NCBI RefSeq assembly: GCF_003985125.1
Contig: NZ_ML133567.1
Coordinates: 248,001-312,000 of the forward strand
Reading direction: 5' to 3'
Length of the DNA stretch: 64,000 nt
From: Rhizobium phaseoli
Lineage (GTDB): Bacteria > Pseudomonadota > Alphaproteobacteria > Rhizobiales > Rhizobiaceae
The notes beneath the pieces are model-generated. The model was not told where the DNA came from and did no database searches. It saw nothing but the letters and a program-made list of their open reading frames with translations. The first letter of the stretch is position 1, and the number at the start of each line of letters is the position of its first letter. A program made the translations under genes and the position numbers. Shown here piece by piece: positions 9,739 to 17,700 of this stretch.

Positions 9739-10484
9739 GCGCAGCACTCGACGTCGACAATCTCAGTGTCGTCTACGACCAATTTCACGCGTTGAAGGAC
9801 GTCAGCATCGATGTCGAACGCGGTGAATCCTTCGGCCTCGTCGGTGAGTCCGGCTCGGGCAAATCCACCTTGCTACGCGCCGTGGCCGGCCTGGCGCCGA
9901 TCAGCAGCGGCGCGATCCACGTCGACGACGAAGCGTTGAAAGGCACAAAGCGCAGCAAGGCCTTCTATCGACGCGTGCAAATGGTCTTCCAGGATCCTTA
10001 TGGCTCGCTACATCCGCGCCAGACGATCGACCGGCTGCTGCTCGAACCGCTTGCGATCCACGCCATTGCCGATAGCGACAGGCGCATTGCCCGTGCGCTC
10101 GACGAAGTCGGTCTCGGCAATGGTTTCCGTTTCCGCTACCCGCATCAGCTTTCCGGCGGCCAGCGGCAGCGCGTGGCGATCGCCAGGGCGCTGATCGTCG
10201 AACCGTCGATTCTGCTGCTCGACGAGCCGACCTCGGCGCTCGACGCCTCGGTGCAGGCGGAAGTGCTGAACCTGCTCGAGCAGATCCGTCGCGATCGCAA
10301 ACTCACCTTCATTATGGTGAGCCACGATCTCGGAGTGATCACCCATATGTGCGGCAGGCTCGCCGTGATGCGCAATGGCACCGTGGTCGAACGATTGAGC
10401 TCGCAAGCGCTGGCAGAGGGTGCGGTCCAACAGGACTACACGAAAAATTTGATGATCGCGAGCAAGGGCTTTGTCAAAGTCTGA
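9735..10484 (+). CDS. Peptide ABC transporter ATP-binding protein (DppF type, short)
   Basis: A 249-aa ABC ATPase with Walker A GESGSGKST, signature LSGGQRQRVAIAR and Walker B LLLDEPTSALDAS. It is shorter than classic DppF (about 330 aa) and lacks the HPYT-containing C-terminal extension; only a QQDYTKNLM remnant is present. The ATG at 9735 overlaps the preceding stop. It is the last gene of the peptide transporter operon. I see no strong terminator directly after it. Confidence 0.9.
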   Translation: MSAALDVDNLSVVYDQFHALKDVSIDVERGESFGLVGESGSGKSTLLRAVAGLAPISSGAIHVDDEALKGTKRSKAFYRRVQMVFQDPYGSLHPRQTIDRLLLEPLAIHAIADSDRRIARALDEVGLGNGFRFRYPHQLSGGQRQRVAIARALIVEPSILLLDEPTSALDASVQAEVLNLLEQIRRDRKLTFIMVSHDLGVITHMCGRLAVMRNGTVVERLSSQALAEGAVQQDYTKNLMIASKGFVKV

Positions 10485-10574
10485 AAGACAATCATTTCAA
10501 GCCATTGAAAAGGAAAGGCCGGCGGCGCCGTTAAGGATAATGTTTTCTTAAAAGACGACCATTCAACTAGACTA

Positions 10575-10602
10575 TTGACAGCTGCCCCGCTTCTGTCATG
10601 AT
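10575..10602 (+). promoter_or_regulatory. Possible sigma-70 promoter for the 61-aa ORF
   Basis: TTGACA at 10575-10580 is followed after 16 nt by CATGAT, a 4/6 match to TATAAT. It lies 45 nt upstream of the small ORF starting at 10647. This is a weak pattern-match only. Confidence 0.3.
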
Positions 10603-10646
10603 CCTGTTAACCGTTGTTAGCTTTCGTGATCGATGGAGGTCAGGGC

Positions 10647-10832
10647 ATGTTCTTTCTCGGCGGGATGACCATGGGCTACCTCGATCCTCGCACCAAAGCT
10701 GAATGCAAGGATCAGATGACTGTCTCCATGCCTGCGGAAAAGGACCGGCGCCAAATCGAGACCTCCAACCCGCCGCAGAACGAGAACGCTGTCGAGCGCT
10801 CGTTGATCTGGGCATGGCGCACGCTCTGCTAA
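10647..10832 (+). CDS. Small hypothetical protein (61 aa)
   Basis: An ATG preceded by an excellent SD (GGAGGT, 6-nt spacing) opens a 61-aa frame. The product begins MFFLGGMTMGYLDPRTKAE, is polar in the middle, ends WAWRTLC and has a lone C-terminal Cys. I do not recognise a family. The SD, the position between two transcription units and a possible promoter upstream make it a credible small gene. A TTG 33 nt upstream could extend it by 11 residues but lacks an SD. Confidence 0.55.
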   Translation: MFFLGGMTMGYLDPRTKAECKDQMTVSMPAEKDRRQIETSNPPQNENAVERSLIWAWRTLC

Positions 10833-10956
10833 GAGCCGGTTGAATTTTCTCTTCCGCTCCCTCTGGACGGAAATTTATCTCTACCTACCTGATAGAGAAT
10901 AAGAAATATAACAGCGAGCCGCACAACCGGCCGCACGAGAACAACGGAGGCGACAT

Positions 10957-11121
10957 ATGGCAGAACTGGGTATTTCGCATACTCACGTGAACCACTATGG
11001 TTCCGTACCGACCAAGAAGCCGCAGGCCACGCGTCACAGGCTTCAGGCGGTGCTCCATGGGACAATCTTCACCGCGGCATTCCTGTTTGTGGTGGCCATG
11101 GTCTTCGGCCTCGTCGGATAG
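10957..11121 (+). CDS. Small single-pass membrane protein (54 aa)
   Basis: The frame starts MAELGISHTHVNHYGS, has a basic middle (TKKPQATRHRLQ) and ends in one hydrophobic helix of about 20 residues (FTAAFLFVVAMVFGLVG). ACGGAGG sits 6 nt before the ATG. The layout suggests a tail-anchored inner-membrane protein with its N-terminus in the cytoplasm. I do not recognise a characterised family, so the function is unknown. Confidence 0.65.
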   Translation: MAELGISHTHVNHYGSVPTKKPQATRHRLQAVLHGTIFTAAFLFVVAMVFGLVG

Positions 11122-11174
11122 TCGGCGGATGGCAAGTCTCGGCAGGTGCCGGGGCTTTGGCGGTTGCCGCCCTT

Positions 11175-11250
11175 AGAGCATATTGCCGAAAAGTGTGGGC
11201 GGTTTTCGGACGACATCATGCTCCAACTCCTTAATTTGGAACAGGATTCA
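11175..11250. repeat. Interspersed palindromic repeat (REP-like element)
   Basis: The element begins AGAGCATATTGCCGAAAAGT and contains GGTTTTCGG and CATCATGCTC, so that GAGCAT/ATGCTC and CCGAAAA/TTTTCGG form nested inverted arms. I recognise the pattern from intergenic regions across Rhizobiales genomes, where close copies occur many times. It is not coding. It may act on transcript ends, but no function is shown here. Confidence 0.65.
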
Positions 11251-11361
11251 AATTCAAAGCCGAACCGGCCTTAGAATCCTCCTGTTCTGGTGAATCCCGG
11301 ACATCTTATCTGTCCCGGTATTCCGCCCTTGATCATTCTCCGTCTTTTCAAGAAATCGCAG

Positions 11362-11396
11362 ATGCGCCGCATCCACCCAGATGCGGCGCATTTTTG
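11362..11396 (+). terminator. Rho-independent terminator, orphan or for the 54-aa gene
   Basis: An 11-bp perfect stem (ATGCGCCGCAT / ATGCGGCGCAT) with an 8-nt loop is followed by TTTTT. It is 240 nt downstream of the nearest plus-strand stop codon. It may end the message of the 54-aa protein or a small RNA starting downstream of the repeat. Confidence 0.75.
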
Positions 11397-11705
11397 ATGT
11401 CGTTCGGTCTACCTCCTCCGCCCTGCATCGGCAGGCGTGCGCTGACCCAGTGGTCTGCACCCCTTGACTTGAATTATTCCGATGGTGTCCAACTTTTCGA
11501 CATGGTTTTGCGCAGAGGGTAACGATCGCCGTTTGGGGGCAACCCTGCAACAAAGCCTCGTCCGTTTGCATCGCCTGTCCGACGTCATTGCCCGGCTTCA
11601 TCGATCTTCGAAGAATCCGGGCCCGTTCATGTAGCAGTCATGATAAGCAGTGCAAAAGGCTGAGCAAAACCAGCCATAACTTTGTTTGGATCCAGAACCG
11701 AACCC

Positions 11706-14700
11706 ATGTCTATTGCCAATCTTTCTCCGAGCCTCTCCCGCGAACCCGAGATGAAGCAGATCGATCACAATGATTCGATCCGCTCGACCTATCTTTCCAT
11801 CGAGGACATCAAGGCAATGGGCGATGCAGTCGCCCGCAACGGCGTCAGCAAGCTGCCGGCTTTCGCCGCCTTCGATTTCTTCGCGCGCCACAAGGAAAAC
11901 GAGAAGGAAATCCTGCGCGTCTACCGGACCACGGCGACGGATGTCGAGGCCGGCGAGACAATCACGCCGGCGGCGGAGTGGCTGCTGGACAATCACTACA
12001 TCGTCGAGGAGGCGATCCAGGAAGTGCGGCGTGACTTCCCCCGCCGCTTCTACCGCGAATTGCCGACCATGTCCGTCGGCGGAGTCGAGATTCCGCGCAC
12101 TCTGGTGCTTGCCTGGCTCTACGTCGCCCATACCCACAGCACGATCTCGCAGGAAAGCCTGACGGCACTGGTCGACGGCTTCCAGGCCAACGAGACGCTG
12201 AGGATCGGCGAACTGTGGGCGCTGCCATCTTTGGTGCGCTACGTGCTCGTCGAAAACCTTCGCCGTATTTCGAGCCGTGTCGAAGCCAGCCGCCGCCTGC
12301 GCCGCCGCGCTAATGAGGCGGCCGACGAGCTGGTGCGCCTGACCGATCCGGCCAAGGCCGCCGCCTATCTGAAGACGCTGGAACCGCTGGCCGAGGACAA
12401 TACCTTCTCGACGCAGTTCCTCTACCGCCTGCGTGACGGATCGCAGACCTCGAGCCTGGCGATCACCTGGCTCGACGAGCGGCTGGAAGAGCTTGGCCGC
12501 AACACCGAAGAGGCGACGACGGCGGAACACAGCCGTCTCTCCTCCGGCAATGTGACGATGGGCAACATCATCCGCAGCCTGCGCGAGATCGACGATACCG
12601 AATGGTCGGTCTGGGTCGAGCAGGTCAGCCATGTCGACAAACTGCTCTGGGAACATTCGGATTACGGCATTCTCGATTCCGGCTCGCGCAACAAATATCG
12701 CAAGCAGATCGAAAAGCTCGCCAAGCGTTCGCCGCTGACCGAAATGGAAATCGCGCAGCTGGCACTCGACATGACGGATGCCGCCAAGGCCTCCGGCGAA
12801 CCGCAGCCGCATGAACCGAATGTCGGCGGCTTTCTGTCCGGCGCGCAGCGACCGAAGCTCGAGGCGCGGGCGAATTATCGCCCGACGGTCACCCAGCATT
12901 TCGTGCGCGCCGTGCGCCAGTTCAACTGGCTGGCAATTGCCGTACCGGTCATGCTGCTGACGGTTATCGCCATGGCTGTTGTCGGCAAGTTCATGGCGGG
13001 TGCCGGCATGGGGGCGCTCGAAATCGCCGTGCTGCTGATCATGTTCTCGCTGCCGGCATCGGAGGGGGCGACGGGCCTCTTCAACACGCTTCTTTCCTTC
13101 TTCGTGACGCCGGCGCGTCTCGTCGGCTACGAGTTCAAGGAAGGCATTCCGGAAGATGCGCGCACGCTGCTCGTCGTGCCCTGCCTGATCTCCAACCGCG
13201 ACAGCGTGGACGACCACGTGCGCAATCTCGAGGTCCACTATCTCGCCAATCCGCGCGGCGAGATCTATTTCGCGCTGCTCAGCGACTGGCCCGACAGCGA
13301 TGTCGAGGAGACGGCCGCCGATCTCGAGGTTCTCGACTATGCAAGGCGCGAAATCGCCAATCTTTCCGCCCGTTATGCCTATGACGGCAAGACGCGTTTC
13401 TACCTGTTGCATCGCCGCCGCCTCTACAACGCCTCGGAAGGCGTCTGGATGGGCTGGGAGCGCAAACGCGGCAAGCTGCACGAGCTGAACATGCTGCTGC
13501 GCGGCGACCGCGACACGACCTATCTGCCGGGCGCCAATGCCGTGCCGGCCAATGTCCAATATGTCATGACGCTCGACGCCGACACGCGCCTGATGCGCGA
13601 CGCCGTCACCAAGCTCGTCGGCAAGCTCTATCATCCGATCAACCGTCCGGTGATCAATCCGAAAACCGGCCGTGTCGAGAGCGGCTACGGCGTGCTGCAG
13701 CCACGTGTCACCCCGTCGTTGACGACGGGCAAGGACGCTTCGGTCTTCCAGCGCGTCTTTTCGATCAATCGCGGCCTCGACCCTTATGTCTTCACCGTTT
13801 CCGACGTCTACCAGGATCTCGCCGGCGAGGGCACGTTCACCGGCAAGGGGCTTTATCACGTCGATGCCTTCGAAGCCTCGCTGAAGGGCCGGATCGAGGA
13901 GAATTCCGTGCTCAGCCACGACCTTCTCGAAGGTTCGATGGCGCGCTGCGCCCTCGTCACCGATCTCGAGCTGGTCGAGGATTTCCCGATCCGCTACGAG
14001 GTCGAGACCTCGCGCCAGCATCGCTGGGCTCGCGGCGACTGGCAGCTCCTGCCCTATATGTTCAATCCGAAATACGGCGTCACCGCCCTCGGCCGCTGGA
14101 AGATGTTCGACAATCTGCGCCGCTCGCTGACGCCGATCGCCTGGTTCTTCGCTTCCGTGCTCGGCTGGTATTTCATGGGACCGCTCGGCGCGCTCGTCTG
14201 GCAGATCCTGCTGATCTTCTGCCTTTTCGTGGCGCCGACGCTGTCGCTGATCAACGGCATCATCCCGCGCACCAGCGATATCGTCGCCCGCGCCCATCTC
14301 TATACGGTCTGGTCGGATATCACCGCCGCCAATGCGCAGGTTGCGCTGCGCATCGTCTTCATCGCCGACTCCGCCTGCATGATGGCGGATGCGATCGGCC
14401 GGTCGCTCTACCGCCTGTTCGTCAGCCGCAAGCTGATGCTGCAGTGGAGGACGGCCGCCAGCGTTCAGGCCGGCGGTCAAGGCACCCTCGCCTCCTATTA
14501 CAAGCAGATGTGGCATGCGCCGGTGCTGGCTCTGCTGGCGCTCGGTTTCGCCGCTCTTCCCGGCGACAATGCCTTCCTCGTCGGCATCCCCTTCGCACTG
14601 CTGTGGATTCTCTCGCCTGTCGTCGCCTGGTATGTCAGCCAGTCGGCGGAGACCGAGGACCGGCTTGAGGTCGCCGATTCCGTGTCGAGCGAGTTGCGCA

Positions 14701-17700
14701 AGATCGCCCGGCGCACCTGGCGTTATTTCGAGACCTTCACCACACCTGAGCAGAATTATCTGCCGCCTGACAATATCCAGGAAACGCCGCATGTCATCGT
14801 CGCGGCCCGCACCTCGCCGACCAATATCGGCGTCTATCTGCTCTCCGTCGTCTCCGGCCGGCATTTCGGCTGGTTCTCCTTTGAGGAGACGCTCGAGCGG
14901 CTGGAGCAGACGATTGCCACGATCGACAAGATGGAAAAATTCCGCGGCCATCTGTTCAACTGGTATCACACCGATACGCTGCAGACGCTCGGGCCGCGTT
15001 ATGTCTCGGCCGTCGACAGCGGCAATCTCGCCGGTCATCTGATCGCCATTTCGTCGGCCTGCCGCAACTGGGCCGAGGCCCCGTCGGCTCACATGCAGGG
15101 CAATCTCGACGGTGTCGGCGACACGGCCGGCATTTTGGGTGAAGTGCTGGCAGATCTGCCCGACGACCGCAAGACCGTGCGGCCGCTGCGCCGGCGCCTG
15201 GAAGAACGCATCGTCGGCTTCCAGAATGCGCTTGCTGCCGTCAAGCGCGAGCATGAATTCGCCTCGATCCGTATCATCAATCTTGCCGTTCTCGCGCGCG
15301 ACATCGAAAAGCTCGCCGCCAATCTCGACCATGAGGTCAAGTCGAAGCAGAGCGAAGAGGTCACCCAATGGGCAGCGTCGCTGGTGAAGGTCTGCGAGGC
15401 GCATATTTCAGACAGCACCTTCGACCTGTCCAAGGTCGATGCGCTGCGGCCGCGGCTGGTGGCGCTGCGCGACAAGGCCCGCGATCTCGCCTTCTCGATG
15501 GATTTCGGCTTCCTGTTCCGGCCGGAACGGCGCCTGCTGTCGATCGGCTACCGCGTCGAAAGCGGTGAACTCGATCAGGCCTGCTACGATCTGCTGGCGT
15601 CCGAATGCCGCCTGACCAGCCTGTTCGGCATCGCCAAGGGCGATCTGCCGACGGAGCACTGGTACCGTCTCGGCCGCCAGGTCGTGCCGGTGGGATCGCG
15701 CGGCGCGCTGGTCTCCTGGTCGGGCTCGATGTTCGAATATCTGATGCCACCGCTCGTCATGCAGGAACGCGGCGGCGGTATTCTCAACCAGACCAACAAT
15801 CTGGTTGTCGTCGAGCAGATGAATTATGCTCGCAAACTCGGTATCCCGTGGGGCATTTCGGAAGCGGCCTTCAATGCCCGCGACCATAACCTCAACTACC
15901 AATACACGAATTTCGGCGTGCCGACGCTCGGCCTGAAGCGCGGCCTCGGCCACAATGCCGTCATTGCACCCTATGCATCGCTGCTCGCCAGCCAGTACGA
16001 CCCGCCGGGCGCTCTGGAAAACCTGCAGAGACTGCGCAAGGTCGGCGCGCTCGGCAAGTTCGGCTTCCACGACGCCGTCGATTTCACGCCGACCCGCGTG
16101 CCGGAAGGCAAGAAATGCGCGGTAGTCTACAATTATTATGCCCACCATCACGGCATGTCGATCGCCGCCGTCGCCAACGTCGCCTTCAACGGCCATCTGC
16201 GCGAGCTCTTCCATTCCGACCCGGTTATCGAGGCGGCCGAGCTGCTGCTGCAGGAAAAGGCGCCGCGCGACATCCCCGTCATGAGCGGCAAGCATGAATC
16301 CGACACGCCGGCCAGCATCCAGGACGATCTGCTGCGGCCGGAGATCAGGAAGATCAGCGATCCGGCTTCGCGCGACCGCGAACTCGTGTTCCTGTCGAAC
16401 GGCCATTACTCACTGATGCTGACGGCGACGGGCGCCGGTTATTCCCGTTGGAACGGCCTTTCTGTTTCCCGCTGGAAGGCCGATCCGACCGAAGACCGCT
16501 GGGGCACCTTCATCTTCCTGCGCGATACCGCCACCAACGAATGGTGGTCGGCGACAGCAGAGCCGAAGGGCGTCGAAGGCGAAAAGATCAAGGTCGAGTT
16601 CGCCGACGAAAAAGCGCAGTTCACCAAGACGATTGGTGATCTGACGAGCGAGGTGGAGTGTATCATTGCGACCGAGCATGATGCCGAGGCCCGCCGTGTC
16701 ACCCTGCTCAACATGGGCACGGAAGACCGTTTCATCGAAGTCACCTCCTATCTCGAACCTGTCATCACCTCGGATGATACCGACAATGCGCATCCGGCCT
16801 TCGCCCGCATGTTCATCAAGACCGAGATCGGCAAACGTGGCGACGTCATTCGCGCCGAACGCAACAAACGCGATCCGAACGAGCCGAACATCAGCATCGC
16901 ACATCTGATCGTCGACAATGCCGGCGACACCCGTCACACCGAATTCGAGACCGACCGGCGCAAGTTCATCGGCCGTGGCCGCAGCCTCGCCGATGCGGCG
17001 GCCTTCGATCCGGGCGCGACACTATCCGGCAGCGACGGCTTCATGCTCGACCCCGTCATGTCGCTGCGCCGCACCGTACGTGTTCCAGCCGGCAAAAAGG
17101 TCAGCGTGTTCTTCTGGACGATCGCCGCTCCAAACCGCGACGAGGTCGACAAGGCGGTCAATCGCTACCGCCATCCCGACGCCTTCAACCACGAGCTTGT
17201 CCAGGCCTGGACGCGCACGCAGGTGCAGATGCGCCATGTCGGCGTCACCTCGCAGCAGGCGGCCGCCTTCCAGCACCTCGGACGCTACCTCGTCTACCCC
17301 GACATGCAATTGCGCAAGGACGAAGCGACCGTCGAGGCCGGCCTGCAGTCACAATCGGCGCTGTGGCCGCTGGCGATCTCCGGCGATTTCCCGATCTTCA
17401 CATTGCGCGTCAACGACGACATGGATCTCGATATCGCCCGCGAGGCACTGCTGGCGCAGGAATATCTGCGCTCGCGCGGCGTCACCGCCGATCTCATCAT
17501 CATGAACGAACGCGCCTCTTCCTACGCGCAGGACATGCAGCACGCGCTCGACGCCATGTGCGAGAACGTGCGCCGCATAGGCCAGGCCGACGGGTTGCGT
17601 CAGCATATCTTCGCGGTTCGCAAGGACCTGATGGAGGAGAGCACCTATCATGCAGTGATCGCAGCCTCCCGCGTCACCCTCCACGCGAAGAACGGCAAGG

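Larger units (their letters stand above)
11122..11705. other. 584-bp non-coding stretch upstream of ndvB
   Basis: No protein gene is supported here. The stretch holds an interspersed palindromic repeat (11175-11250) and a rho-independent terminator (11362-11395) with no obvious gene of its own. The remainder is probably the ndvB promoter and leader. Confidence 0.5.

Noticed and set aside
11598..15404. Very long open frame (about 1270 codons) on the minus strand opposite ndvB
   Set aside because: It is antisense to a clearly identified gene, rich in Arg/His/Asp with no domains or signal, and follows from codon bias in GC-rich DNA.
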